The notes beneath the pieces are model-generated. The model made no database searches. It was not told the DNA's origin and saw only the letters and a program-made list of their open reading frames with translations. A DNA stretch of 64,000 nucleotides, from the NCBI GenBank assembly GCA_963978895.1, contig OZ022242.1, positions 28,057,924 through 28,121,923 on the forward strand. The letters run 5' to 3'. A program made the translations under genes and the position numbers. Shown piece after piece: positions 10,231-39,654 of this stretch (positions are counted from its first letter, which is position 1; the number at the start of each line of letters is the position of its first letter). The DNA is from Erpobdella octoculata (taxonomy: Eukaryota > Annelida > Clitellata > Hirudinida > Erpobdellidae).

Positions 10231-11066
10231 GTTAAGAAATGATGACAGCAAAATTAATTTTGATTAAATATTTATGATTTTAAATGGATTTTTAAATTTA
10301 TGACATGATTTGAACATTTTTTTTTAGAAAATAATACCTATTTATGCGAGTAATCATGATTTTTTGCAAACATTAGATTGATGGCATTTGATTAATCGAT
10401 TAAAAATTATAATCGATTCACAGCTCTAAATTTTACATATATAAATACCAAAATATGTCATTTTACACGCTTTTATTAAACTCACACTGTATGTTGTATT
10501 TTCAGGTTTTTTAATCGATTTTTCGACCACTTCTACACGTCCAATTGACTTGAAAATTTCAAAACACATGTATTCTCGATGACAATGCAATATTTTAATA
10601 TTTTCATATCATAAAAAAAATATATTTAAACTATAATTAACTAAAGTTCGCCAATGCAATAAATAAGCAGGCTGTGAATTCAGGCCGACATAGCGGCGAT
10701 CTTTCTATCATTGCTAACGTAGCATGCACCTTATACTTATTCATATTTATATAACTATACTTCTGCACATATAAACGCACATACACCACACACACACTCG
10801 CGTCTTAAAACACATGGTGTAAAAGACTATAAACTATAATAAAAAAAAAAAAAAAAAAAACACACACTGAAAAACACTCAACTGGCGCAGTTGACATGGG
10901 CGGAGTCAACCTACATTAATAGCCATGAAAGCTGCATGATAGACATGTGGTTTATCTTTATAATTAGGCGGACCCAAACAAATTTAGTAAACAAGAAGAT
11001 TTGAACGAAGACTTTTTACGTAAATTCGCAAACACAACGCTAATACAAGACCAAAAACTATAAAAT
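10231..11066. other. Non-coding; SINE-B 3' end at 10803-10860
   Basis: AT-rich sequence without coding signal. At 10803-10860 it contains the 3' end of the short repeat called SINE-B here (GTCTTAAAACAC, then AAGACTATAAACTAT and poly-A). A small CA-rich patch lies near 10780. Confidence 0.5.
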
Positions 11067-11397
11067 AATATTACGAAAAAAAATACTTTTTTCATAAAAC
11101 ACGCTTTTATTTATGTGTGGAAAGTGCACTAAAAATTATAAAATAATTTTTTTTTCCATTTCTTCTATATGACATCAAATAATCTTTTACCAAAAATAAA
11201 AGCGTGGGACGCTCATCCTAATCCATGGATTATGATGGAAATGGATTAAGATGAGCTCCCACGCTTTTATTTTTAGTCAAAGATTATTTGATGACATGTA
11301 GAAGGAAAAGAAAAAAAATTATTTTATACTTTTTAGTGCACTTTCCACACATAAATAAAAACGTGTTTTTTGAAAAAAGTATCTTTTTCGTAATATT
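11067..11397. repeat. Long inverted repeat (hairpin / foldback MITE)
   Basis: Left arm 11067-11226 and right arm 11241-11397 are reverse complements over about 158 bp with few mismatches, separated by a 14-base loop. Landmarks in both arms: AATATTACGAAAAA, TTTATTTATGTGTGGAAAG, ATCAAATAATCTTT and AAAAATAAAAGCGTGGGA. No obvious target duplication. It looks like a foldback element; a transcript would form one long hairpin. Confidence 0.9.
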
Positions 11398-14300
11398 ATT
11401 TAGGTCGCACATGTTCACCATGCCCAGTTTCATGGAGATCCCTTCATTAGTTCAGGAGTTATTATAGGACAAACACAACCCATTTGCGCTTTATATATTA
11501 GATTATTTCACTAAGAACAGTGAGGAGTTCCCATTTGATCGATGAGGCAAGATAAGAATGTAGAAAGTATGCTTTGATACGGAAAATAACAAGTAGAAAA
11601 ACATATTAAAACCTCGTTGTTGATTGTTTTCCTGAACCTCGTTATTTCGTTATAAAGTCGAGGAACTGAAAGTCAAAACATTTGATTGAAATACTAAAAA
11701 TGGTGCTCACCTCACCACACTAAAATGAATTGTGGAGAATGTCAGGCGACATCTGGAAATGAGTCCATATATCTGGGAAAAATCAAAATGCAAATTGTCT
11801 GGGACGTGTCCCTTTTCAACACAGACAGGAGATAACAAATTTTATTTGGCATGGGGTTAGACACGGCGCGTTGTGTTCAACGACTGCTCAAGATGGAAGA
11901 TGGAATTCGATTCTCGAAATTATCTATTGATTTCGATTTTCTTTAGTTAAAACATATCGATTTTGTTCAATATATATATTAGAAGTTAAATAAATATTAT
12001 ATGTTGAAGAAAATGTTAAAAGTCGGCGATAAACTGATATTACTTGATATCAGTTTTTTGTTTCGAAAAATAGTACTTTAGAATATGTTTTGAACCGGTA
12101 TAAATATAATAACACAAATTTACTCTCAGCTTCAGGTTCTTTTAATATAATGCTGTTGTGGTTATTCTGTTAAGAGGTTGGTGAAACCTTAAAAAATTTA
12201 ATAGTAATATTCTTGGTCATATAGTCGTAAGAAACGTTAGAAAAAATGATTTGATAAACTCCAAATGCTAAGTACGTGTGAGTTGCACGTCGATTGATAT
12301 CAGTTGGGCAGTTGAGACTTAAAATGCAATAGTTCTGCTATAAATTCAACTATTTGTTTTTAATTTTCCGGATTGAGCTTATATTATTTTAAAGCGACTG
12401 TTGTTTTTAGTTATCAATCAATTATTTCCTTTTTAAGTATTAAACGTTTGAAGGATAGTTGAACGACTGCATTTTGAAAATTTTTCGAAACTTTTAATTA
12501 ATAAATATATGAAGTTCAAGGCTAAAACAGAATATTATTATACTGTTTTAAATGTAACAAATCTAGCCCCGGTGTCGAATAAAATGTTGTTACTCATTAA
12601 TTTAATGAAGTAATTAAGTGATCTACATCTCCCTAGCTAAACTAACAAGATGTGAGCGATATTTATGATTTGATCAAACAAAGAACTCGACTGCTGTAGA
12701 GACATAATTTGAAATCGCATAAAATTTTCCAGCTTCAAATCAAGAAACAAAGACCTCTAAACAAAGATGATTCACCAGAGTGACAGTTGAACTAGGTAAC
12801 CGAAAAGCTCATTTTAATTACTCAATGTTGCATTTAATGGCAATATCAAAAAAATAACAAAAAATCGCTTGCTGAAAAGTCTTGAATTGGGCGGATTTTT
12901 TCCGAATTGAGATGATATCAGTCTGATACAAGCGATAAATATCAACGCCTTAAACAGACATTGTCTTATTTTTGGGTTTAAAAACATGTAGCATGTACGT
13001 TTTTTTTTGCAGCGCAAACAATAAATTAAGGAAGCTTTGCAACTTAGCATTTGCATTTACTGCTGGGGAAGTTATTAAAGACAAACCTTTGTTTAACCTG
13101 GAGTGTCTTTGTTCTACATATTAAAGCGTTTTTAATAACTGTTTAAGCTGCTTTGGACTGCGTTTATTTTAGTACAATGAGTTTCACGATCAATTATTAA
13201 AAGTATAGTTTTATTAGATAAAATATCTAAACAAGTACCTTCAAAACCATGATCATTACTTTTCATTAATCATTGTTGACATCATAATTCGGCTAAAAAA
13301 TAATTTTATGGAAATGTGTCACAAAGCCCCAGCACAACTTCAGTCTAAGAAAATAAATTTAATCCTTATCGTAGCCTTTTTCAAAATGCATTAAAATGAT
13401 ATCAGCTTTAGGAAAAAAGTGTCATTGGTAGTCTGAAAAACTTAGTATGAAAGCATGTCCGTGCAGGATGGGCTAAAGAACGTGCGATTGATGATGAATG
13501 AAAATAATTCTTTGAAATTTGAATTCATTGGTTGGAAAGGGATTGGAAGAAATGTCGGTTGGACGATAAGAATAAGTTGGCTTATCTTAATTGAACGATG
13601 CGAGGTGTTACATTGTTTCTTCTCTGATCCATTCTCCCTCGTTCAAGGGATGCAGGTCTCCGCTTTATTTCGTTTCAGCAATTTCATTACGGCTTTATTA
13701 AAACTAGGTTGTAGATGCAAAGTTAAAAACTCGTAAGATATCCTATTTAACCTTTCTATTAGCAACCACTTGTTGTGCTATCCTAGGCAGATTTTGATTA
13801 CTAAAAAACCTCCATTATCATTCATGTAAATAAAGTGTTGTTTAACTCAGAAATTTAAAGTTACAGCAATTTATATTTAATTATTAGATGTGTGATTTGT
13901 TTAAATTATTGTTTATTTATTTGTTTCAACTTAAAACAGTTTAGCCAAATTGCGATTTGCTACGCACTTTTCAATTGGAATGAAAACACTTTTGTAACGT
14001 TGAAATTATCTTGTAAACAATTGTTTAGCATATATGGAACGATTTAATGTAAACAAAATATAAAAGCTGCCTGTTGCTGAAACTGTTTTAATTTTTCATA
14101 AGATCAGGTGTAATTTGTCTTTTAAAGTTGTTGGCGCCAGTCCGTCTATGAGCCTCCCCCATCCACAAAATCTTTGATCTCAATACTTTCGCAACTTCCT
14201 TCTGCTAACTTTGTTGCGATCGTGCATTTTTATGAATGTTTCAAATCTGTTGTCAAATCACTAAAAAATAATATTCTATCGGAAAAATCACTTTGTATTT

Positions 14301-14696
14301 AAAAATTTATTTAAACATAGATATAATAGACGCGTCCACATTATTTGCACAAACCTTAAAAGTTATTAAAAAATTACAGCACTCGATATGGTAAAACAAT
14401 AAATTAATGGATATAAATTTCTGATTGAATTATTGTGGGAGGAGCCAAAGGCGGAGTTAGGTGATAGGCTTAAACGCTAGCAAGAAGTTTTCTTCTTCCC
14501 TGATTTGCTAGCATCTCCAATCCTGAGCAAAACTTTCAAGATTAAGATTGGAGATCATTTTTAACTTTCAACCCAAAATTTCATTTGAATCGTATAAGAA
14601 TCTACGAGTGGGTGCTTAAAAATGTTTTTTCACAAATACTAAATTCACAAAGTTTGAAAGATGTTTGAATGTTAGACTGTTATTTTGGGACCTATT
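11398..14696 (+). other. Upstream region of the GATA gene, no coding signal seen
   Basis: About 3.3 kb of AT-rich DNA without recognisable genes and with unusually few repeats for this window. A region this clean beside a developmental regulator could hold promoter and enhancer elements, but I can point to none with certainty. Short open frames (for example 13455-13736) show no domain. Confidence 0.4.
14059..14066 (+). promoter_or_regulatory. Candidate TATA box
   Basis: TATAAAAG occurs about 640 bases before the GATA start codon, within a region free of repeats. In DNA this AT-rich a chance match is quite possible; no initiator or transcript evidence is available. Confidence 0.2.
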
Positions 14697-31047
<16,351 letters not shown>

Positions 31048-31054
31048 GATAGAT

Positions 31055-31060
31055 AATAAA
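31055..31060 (+). terminator. Candidate poly(A) signal of the GATA gene
   Basis: AATAAA seven bases after the stop codon, which would give a very short 3' UTR. A downstream signal may be used instead. Confidence 0.4.
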
Positions 31061-31132
31061 ACAACTTTACTAAAAACTGTTGCCTTAATATATTGTGCCT
31101 AATTATGAAATGATCTTTTTATTTTAAACTAA

Positions 31133-31147
31133 GACACACACACACAA

Positions 31148-31241
<94 letters not shown>

Positions 31242-31324
31242 ATATATGTGTGTGTGTAGGTATGTATGAATGTATGTATGCATGTGCCTGCTTTTTGTAA
31301 TCAAAAGATTTTAATTGTCTGTAC

Positions 31325-31393
<69 letters not shown>
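31133..31393. repeat. (CA)n/(TA)n/(TG)n and (TA)n microsatellites
   Basis: CA run (31133-31170), TA run (31170-31246), TG run and GTATGAATG-like units to about 31285, then a second pure TA run (31330-31393). Located 3' of the GATA gene. Confidence 0.95.
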
Positions 31394-31396
<3 letters not shown>

Positions 31397-31894
31397 CAGG
31401 TTTTTTTCCAAATTTATTAGTTTGACAAAAGAATTTGTTGTAAACATTCGTCATATTTTTATTTTTAAATTTAAAATAATTCTGGTGGGGGCAAGAAACT
31501 GATAATTATTTCTCAAAATATTTCCAAAGCGGATAAAAGTTTAAACTTATAATAGGGTTATGTTTATTTCAAAACATCATTAAACTGAAGATTTCAGTAC
31601 AAATAACCTTGTAAAATCATAACCTTGTAAAAAGCCATAGTTAGCGTCTGTGCCGGGGCTAGGATGTGATTAACTGCCCCAAAAAATTAATGGGGCCATT
31701 TACGGATAGTCTGTCGAACCGCATTTTTCTTCAAAAATTGGCGATGACCGAGGAGGGGTCGGGTGGTAGTCGTACTTTATTTTAAAAAAACTTTTCTAAA
31801 AATGATCGACAGTCGAAAGGTAAATGGGAGCGTTGTCGTAGACAGGGGCGTGATTAGGAAGAGCAAGACAGCGGTCGCCGTTTTTATACATTTT
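31394..31894. other. Intergenic, fragmentary repeats only
   Basis: No gene. A GGGGCTAGGATGTGATTAAC patch (31661-31680) and CAGGGGCGTGATTAGG (31844-31859) look like ends of hAT-type elements, but I found no matching partner or duplication. Contains the GATGACCGAGGAGGGGTCG unit seen inside other elements. Confidence 0.35.
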
Positions 31895-32672
31895 TACCAA
31901 TGCTTTTATTAACTCGTCGGCTCTGTTTCTCTGTCTGTTTCAAATCTTGCAATCAAATTTTGAGTCACTTCCTGATGATAGATTTTTTTCAAATTTTGCA
32001 TACATGCTCAAGATAGAAGACAATGCAATATTCAATTATTAGTTTTACAATAAGTCAATTAATTTAGTTAATTTTCTTGAGGATTTTATCGAGGGGTTTC
32101 TTGAGGGTTTTCTTGAGGGTTTTCTTGAGGATTTTCTTGAGGGTTTTCTTGAGGGTTTTCTTGAGGGTTTTCTTGACCACAAAACGCTAACCGACTGGCA
32201 GACTATTTTACCAAGTTAACACGAACCATACTCACTGACCGCGATTCTCAAGCGTGTACGAAATTTTCATGAAAATAGTTGAGATATTTAAATTCGATGC
32301 TTTTTGATGATATTTTTATTATTATTACCAATGCTTTTATTAACTCGTCGTCTCTGTTTCTCTGTCTGTCTGTTTGTTTCTCTGTCTGTTTCAAATCTTG
32401 CAATCAATTTTTGAGTCACTTCCTGATGATAGATTTTTTTCAAATTTTGCATACATGCTTAAAATAGAAGACAATGCAATATTCAATTATTAGTTTTACA
32501 ATAAGTCAATTAATTTAGATAATTTTAATTAATTTCGATATTTCGATATAATTAAGATATTTCGACTTTAACATAAAATAAAAGAGTAATATAAGAAAAA
32601 ATTGATTGCAAAATTTGTGTTTTAATTACATATAAGAGCATTGGTTTTAAAAATTCGTTTTTAATTTACTTG
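31895..32672. repeat. Family C repeat, two units around a 12-bp minisatellite
   Basis: A short unit (31895-32080), about eight copies of GAGGGTTTTCTT (32081-32175), a 150-bp spacer (CCACAAAACGCTAACCGACTG onwards, ending in ATT repeats), then a full unit (32325-32672). Nearly identical to 38857-39648 over its whole length. Confidence 0.85.
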
Positions 32673-33500
32673 TTTTAAATAGCTACACACGATAACTTCT
32701 ACCTAGGCATCAGCAATTTCTGAAGAAAAAAGTGTTTAAAGTTCTTGACCAAAAAATTGGAAAAGTAACTACGACTACCCCTCCTGGTCATCAGGTAATT
32801 TTGAAAAAAAAATTAACATTAGAAATATAGAATTTTGAAATGTGTATTTCCGCAACATTTTTCCTCTTTTCCAATGTTTTTGCTAAACGGACGTTCCTGG
32901 TCGTAGATAATTTTTAAGATTTTAAGAAATTTTTCTTAAAACTTCTCAACTTTTTTTCTTAAAAACTGACAATGACAAAAAAGAAGTAGTCCGTAGGTCA
33001 TTTTAAAATTTTTTAGGTATTTTGTTGAAAAATTCATACCTCTTTTTAAATATTTTTCAGACTTTTCTCCAATTTCCAGCCCGTATTGCACAAATTGTAA
33101 AGCTTTTTTGCCAGAATCTGGTAGGGCTACAATTTTCCGCACTTGTTCCGTAACCCTACAATCTTCATTACAAGCTAGCCTTGTCCGTGGCGGCTTCGCT
33201 CGTTTGAAATGAGAGAATTTGAACCGTGCATCCATAGCGCACTTTTGCGAAAGACTCGGCCCATCCCGTTTCATAAGCCAACATTTCAGGCCCGGCCCGG
33301 TCAAGCTTGACTTCAGGCCTGTCTGAAGACCATAAAATCATTTTTAGACCCGGTTCCTCTCATTTTATAAGCAGAAAATTCCAGGCCTAGAGTGGCTTGT
33401 TATTTAGGCAAAAAATTTCGGACCTGTTTCATAAGCAGAAAAGTCGAGGCCTGGCCCGGTCCGTGCTGGACTGGACTCAGCCAGTTTTAAACGGTAAAAA
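32673..33500. other. Intergenic, degenerate repeats
   Basis: Includes CCCCTCCTGGTCATCAGG units with A/T runs (32740-32910). Further right, a stretch with repeated GGCCCGG and ATAAGCAGAAAA motifs (33255-33475) looks like a decayed MITE with subterminal repeats. No TIR pair or gene found; the open frame at 32936-33304 (-) has no domain. Confidence 0.4.
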
Positions 33501-34490
33501 ACTCAAAGCTGCTAGAAAACTAATTTTTAAAAAATAATGAAACACGTATCTTATTATTTAAAAAAACCTAAATACGGAATTTTAATGTTTTCCAGTTACC
33601 TATTGAGTTTTCAAGCAAATAATAGTACCTATTAATAGTAGTAGTAGTTGAGCTTTAAAAGGCGCACTCTAGTGTTGTGGAACCTCAGAGGCGCCGGGAA
33701 CGGCTCGTACATATGCGATCACACAGTTTCCTGCCACCCGCACGTGTATCCGAAATCGGGATGTGAAGAGCCCTATTACCCCCAGTCGTAAAACTGGTAC
33801 TCATTTATCGATCACTAGAGGATGAACGATGAGTTGACGTGAGCGCGGGCGAGTTATAGTTTCTTGCTCAAGGAAACTACGTTTTCCGAACATGGAATCG
33901 AACTCCGGATATCCAGGCCGGTGTCTAAACCACCAGACCATCACGTCTCACAATCTTTTTTTCTACCCTACATTTGTAGTCCCGGGAGCCAAAATATAAA
34001 AAAATTGGTAAAACATATGTAACTTTATTTTCTAAGTAGTATCTAAATATACTTATTTTTACATCTGTAGTATTTTCATTTTCTGAGTGGCCGTTATTCT
34101 ATTAAACATAACTCTATTTTCCACCCCACCTTTGAAGTCCTGGAAACCAAATTTTCAAAAAATGGTAAAACACGTATCTTTTTATTTTAAAAAATATAGA
34201 TACTAAAATTCAACACTTTTACATATTTAGGTTTTGAGTTTTTAAGCTAATAACTCTTTTTTCCATTCCACATTTGAGTTCCCGAAAGCAAAATTATGAT
34301 AAAAATAGTGAAACACGTCTTTCTTTATTTCTTTAGTAAATAATAAATACTATTTTTTAATCTGTAGCATTTATAGTTTTTGAGTAACAGTTATTCTAAA
34401 AAACAATTAACTCTATTTTCCACCCCACATTTGGTCCTAGAAACCAATTTTTCAAAAATTATTGAAACACGTATTTTGTTGTTTTGTAAA
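33500..34490. repeat. Degenerate tandem array, unit about 140-158 bp
   Basis: At least four diverged units, each with a TCTATTTTCCACCCCAC-like start, a CCNGNAANCCAAA patch and a ..GGTAAAACACGTATCTT.. block (near 33957, 34112, 34252 and 34410; a partial one near 33530). A SINE at 33630-33955 interrupts it. Confidence 0.7.
33630..33955 (-). repeat. tRNA-derived SINE inserted in the tandem array
   Basis: Minus-strand A-box-like TGGTCTGGTGG (33930-33940) and B box GGAGTTCGATTCC (33894-33906), a body containing GAGCCGTTCCCGGCGCC, and a (CTA)n-type tail at the low-coordinate end. A 3' part of the same family is at 42840-43045. Confidence 0.75.
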
Positions 34491-35157
34491 AATGTAGAGT
34501 AACATATTAACGTACTCGGGATCAACGTTGATTCGTCTGTCTGTCACAACACTGCCACTGGCTGGCACACACGACTTGTCTCCAAGGCCGGAGTAAGGTC
34601 TCGGGGGGCCCTGCGCCAAATGTAAATGGCAGCCCCCTCCAGGTGCACGAATTGTGGTTAGAGGGGTTCAGGAGTTGTTTTGTCCGTACCCCTTTCCTAA
34701 TGTTGAGGCTAATTGTAAAGGGCGGCCCAACGCCCAAACCCCCAAAATGGGGTACACGCCACCCTTCCTGTTAAGGGGTTCGATACAAATGCCCGAAAGC
34801 TGAAAATTTTTGCATCGCTGCACACCAGTTATAGGACAGTTCTGAGACTGAGAGCAAATAAATATGGAGTAGAAATTTCTAGTAATTTCCAGCATTTCAG
34901 TTTTTTAAATTACACCTAATGTTCTGTTTACTCTTATACTTCACTGTTTAACACAACTTACACAAGTATAGATTACAGCAACACTAATGACATTGGCTTA
35001 TGAATGAGAGTCTCAGAGCAGACTCAACCGAGAGCAAATTGCAGTAATGCCATTTAAGTATCCAACAAATCAAGTCATAACAACCAATGAGATAGGGAAC
35101 ACATTTATTTAACTGGTTTAATCTTTATCTACTGATAGTCTGATACATTTAGTAACG

Positions 35158-35494
35158 CTAAAAGCGTTTGCGACTTTTATCAGTTGCAAATTGTTCGACA
35201 ATGTCCATGAATGATACGGTGTCCAAAACATCACTTTCCACGCTGAGAAGCTCTAACGCAGTCAGACGTCTGTCTGTCATGGTGCTGCGCAGCTTGTTCT
35301 TTATTATGGCCATTTTTCTGAATGATCTTTCTCCAGAGCAATTCGAAACCATGAGGCACATGTATATGCGCAGCGTAATTGCAACATTTGGGAAAGCACC
35401 ATAGAGATTTTCTTTGTGCATTAAAAACCAAGAGAAGCTGCTGTTTAACAGCCTCGTAATTTAGCAAAGGGAACAAATTGAACCATTTCGTCAC
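35158..35494 (-). pseudogene. hAT transposase C-terminal (hATC dimerisation) remnant
   Basis: The frame ending at 35158 reads SNCSGERSFRKMAIIKNKLR, then STMTDRRLTALELLSVESDV and a D-I-V-x-x-F-A tail. This is the conserved C-terminal block of hAT transposases of the ZMYM/TTF-finger type. The preceding part continues in another frame up to 35494, so a frameshift is present. Confidence 0.85.
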
Positions 35495-36074
35495 AAAACA
35501 TACTTGGCTCTAAATCTATCAGCCAAAGTTTTTGCGTGTTCCCGAAGTTGATCATTATCAAACACATGAAACTCAGCAAACACTGTAAACACTTTTCTCA
35601 CATTATTGTATGCATCTATCCTACCTTTCAGTAAAGTCTGGAGTTTATTGACAATAACTATGAAAGTTTCAACTCGGAAATTTTCCTGCCTTACAAAACA
35701 ACATCTGTCCCTTTCACCTCATCAAAGTGCCGTGTACGCTTTCGCGGTCGGGCAAGCACTGAAAGGTAAAACTGTGCTAATAACTCCATCAGGCCTAAAA
35801 AAATTACTATTGTGGGGAGAACCCAAAAGCTCATTGTCTCATCGGAATGGCATCACCCTGGTCGCCAGAAATTTAATAACCGCAACAACACGCCGCAGCA
35901 CATTAACCCAGTATTGTTTTTTCACTTCAGCCTGATGCTCCTTGCTTCATCGACCCGGGCCTTTGTACAGCGCAAACCTTGTTATTGGATGTGTCAAATT
36001 AGATTTGTATGTACTCAAGTGTCAAGACTCAGGTGCAGAAAACTAAAATAAACTTAAAACTATAGGCCCTAAGA

Positions 36075-36290
36075 CCTACCTAGTTCAACTGTCGATCATT
36101 AGGTCGGCAGTTCAAGCCTCACCGGCGTCACCAGCGTAACTCCCTTAAGCAAGGAGTTCACTCGCATTTGCTAAAGGGGTAGGCGCCTATAAATGGCTGC
36201 CTCTGCAAAGAACCCTTCATTGGCCTTGAAGTCCTTTAGGATTTACGCCACTCTAAATATTGTCAAACATTATTATTACTAGTTGGTATT
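36075..36290 (+). repeat. tRNA-derived SINE, 5' truncated
   Basis: Shares TCATTAGGTCGGCAGTTCAA with the SINE at 63651-63890, including the B box GTTCAAGCC, then CACCAGCGTAACTCCCTTA and a TTATTATTA end. The A-box half is missing. Confidence 0.75.
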
Positions 36291-36370
36291 TTGAAATACA
36301 TAAGCATCTTGAAATATGAACTAGATGAAAGCTCTGAAATATGTAACATTATAGGTCTAGTATTATTTTA

Positions 36371-36778
36371 TTAATTACTGTGTAGTCCGTGTTGAATGGC
36401 TTCGTCTTCATGTTCATCATCATCCTCTGCGTTAACTTCGTTATGAACCCGTGGTTTTGACTCGGGTCCTGAATCTGAAACATTGACTGTGGCACTCGCA
36501 ACTTTAATTTCTATCGAAGTGACGCTGACTTCCGCAGTACTAGGCCCTGGCATCAGGATTTGAAGCTACCTAGAAAGAAACGACTCGCTGTGTGAATATT
36601 CATCTTCTTCATTTTGTGGCGCTTCGGGCGCATCGTCGTGCAATTTCACTTTGGAATGTTCAATAAAACGATCAAATTTCGGGGCTGTTTCAACAGATAA
36701 TCTGTCCTTTGCTACTCGTTCATTTACTATCTGCCTTTTATTTGCGCCTGAAGACTGCAGTAGTTTGTGTCTCGGCAT
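36371..36778 (-). pseudogene. hAT transposase N-terminal remnant
   Basis: Starts MPRHKLLQSSGANKRQIVNE at 36778, which resembles the N-terminus of ZMYM/TTF-type hAT transposases (short Met-Pro/Ser-basic-x-SG-x-x-KR start). A stop at 36566 and a shifted acidic piece to 36371 follow. The zinc finger and DDE core could not be traced between here and 35494. Confidence 0.55.
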
Positions 36779-37060
36779 CGTACTTAAATAATCGGTTTCG
36801 TTTACGCAGGCGCAATTTCACTTTACTGTGACACTTTCAGTTAATACTAATTATTAATTATGTCAAATTAAACGTTTCACGGTAATTGTTCAGATCACTG
36901 ATCGAACTTGCATGTGGCGCACTGAGAATAGTGCTTGGCGGTACTGCAAATTTCTACCAGTTTCGGTATGTACCGACAGTACCGTGAAGAAATACTGCGG
37001 TACTTGGTATACCGCGGTACTCAGATCCGTTTAAAAGATGAGCTTTATGACTATTTTTTT

Positions 37061-37231
37061 TTTTTTTTTTATAATAGTTTATAGTCTTTTACACCAAGTG
37101 TTTTAAGACTGAATTGGCTGTGTGTAGGAAGCACCTAAGTGCTTCCTGTCGTGGATCAAAGTCTGATCCTTTTAGCTGTCCCTCCTCCTTTATCCAGGCT
37201 TGGGACTGGCTCGCAATTAGCGAGGCGGAGT
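37061..37231 (-). repeat. SINE-B copy
   Basis: Reverse-oriented: T-run and ATAGTTTATAGTCTTTTACA, then AGGAAGCACCTAAGTGCTTCC, then CCTCCTTTATCCAGGC and GCGAGGCGGAGTT. Nested inside the hAT at 34583-37335. Confidence 0.75.
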
Positions 37232-38097
37232 TTGCTTTATGACTATAAGACGACAAGACGTATATATAATATATGCTAACCTAATTTTTTCCAAGACACG
37301 ACGGGAAACTTGGCATACTGGTTAATCCGGCACTGCTTGTCTCTCAAGTTCAGCGAGTATTGGAAGAGTTCTTGAATTAGTCTTCCACTAGCCTAAGATG
37401 TGAACTGGTTTACTGTCAGTTCCTGGCCCTGGCATTGATTCCTACACTTCAAATTTAAGCTCTATGTTGGATTTTTAGTCGTTGTGGCCACTTCTTGGGG
37501 TTTAAGTGTTGGCTCCAATATAAATTAGTGCATAGGCATACTCCTGCAGTTCTTTACTCATCTGAGTCTCACTTCGAGACTGGCTGAGAAGATCATAATA
37601 TGAGAGGTGATCCTTGATGATCTTTTCTCTGAGCTGATTATAAAGCATAATCTGAACTGCAAAACTTAATAAGTCTAGAATATTATCTCTGGCGAAGAAT
37701 TTATAAATATGGAAATTATAGCATGTTGACGTTCAGAGGGTCAAGAGACTACAAAATCTGCTTAAAGAAGAAAACCAGAGCCGTACTACTATGGAATATA
37801 TAACGATTTTGGAGTTAAGTTAAATCAATGTCAAAGCTTAAAGAAAATGTTAGTGTACTAAAAGTTAACGGCATTGACCTTATGACATAGACAAATCGCC
37901 CCGCAACTACGGGGGGGCAAGGGGAGAAAAGCCCCCCCCCATGAAAATATTTCGTCCACCTCTGGAAAATTTTAAGATATCTGGTTTTTTTTAAATGTAT
38001 AAACCTGTTAACCGTTACACAAGTACATAGCTGGATAAAACGGCGTATTCGCCCCCTCCCAAAATTCGAAGATATGTACCTACTTTTTAGAACTTTA

Positions 38098-38787
<690 letters not shown>

Positions 38788-38856
38788 TTTATCTATGATT
38801 TAAATTGATTGTTTTCTACAAAAGAAACTCACAAAATTTCAGAAAATCCTTTTTTT

Positions 38857-39648
38857 ATTACCAATGCTTTTATTAACTCGTCGGCTCTGTTTCTCTGTCT
38901 GTTTCTCTGTCTGTTTCAAATCTTGCAATCAATTTTTGAGTCACTTCCTGTTGATAGATGTTTTTCAAATTTTGCATACATGCTCAAGATAGAAGACAAT
39001 GCAATATTCAATTATTAGTTTTACAATAAGTCAATTAATTTAGTTAATTTTCTTGAGGATTTTATCGAGGGGTTTCTTGAGGGTTTTCTTGAGGGTTTTC
39101 TTGAGGGTTTTCTTGAGGGTTTTCTGGAGGGTTTTCTTGAGGGTTTTCTTGACCACAAAACGCTAACCGACTGGCAGACTATTTTACCAAGTTAACACGA
39201 ACCATACTCACTGACCGCGATTCTCAAGCGTGTACGAAATTTTCATGAAAATAGTTGAGATATTTAAATTCGATGCTTTTTGATGATATTTTTATTATTA
39301 TTACCAATGCTTTTATTAACTCGTCGTCTCTGTTTCTCTGTCTGTCTGTTTGTTTCTCTGTCTGTTTCAAATCTTGCAATCAATTTTTGAGTCACTTCCT
39401 GATGATAGATTTTTTCAAATTTTGCATACATGCTTAAAATAGAAGACAATGCAATATTCAATTATTAGTTTTACAATAAGTCAATTAATTTAGATAATTT
39501 TAATTAATTTCGATATTTCGATATAATTAAGATATTTCGACTTTAACATAAAATAAAATAGTAATATAAGAAAAAATTGATTGCAAAATTTGTGTTTTAA
39601 TTACATATAAGAGCATTGGTTTTAAAAATTCGTTTTTAATTTACTTGT
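38857..39648. repeat. Family C repeat, second large copy
   Basis: Same architecture and almost the same sequence as 31895-32672: short unit, GAGGGTTTTCTT minisatellite (39050-39151), spacer, full unit. The few differences include copy number of the 12-bp unit. Confidence 0.85.
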
Positions 39649-39654
39649 TTATAT

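Larger units (their letters stand above)
34583..37335 (-). mobile_element. hAT transposon, 2753 bp, with transposase remnants and perfect 8-bp duplication
   Basis: Termini CAAGGCCGGAGTAAGG and, read inwards from the right end, CAGTGCCGGATTAAC are imperfect inverted repeats of the hAT type. CTTGTCTC is duplicated exactly at 34575-34582 and 37336-37343. Inside, on the minus strand, lie a transposase N-terminus (36778-36371) and C-terminal dimerisation region (35494-35158). A tRNA-derived SINE (36075-36290) and a SINE-B (37061-37231) are nested. The copy is inactive. Confidence 0.92.

Noticed and set aside
13455..13736. A 93-aa gene upstream of GATA
   Set aside because: No similarity recognised and no supporting signals; frames of this length arise by chance.
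31661..31860. A short hAT element between CCGGGGCTAGGATGTG and CAGGGGCGTGATTAGG
   Set aside because: The two motifs are not clear inverted repeats and the flanks show no duplication.
32081..32175. CRISPR-like array
   Set aside because: Direct 12-bp tandem units without spacers in an animal genome; a minisatellite. The same applies to 4487-4725 and 60739-61068.
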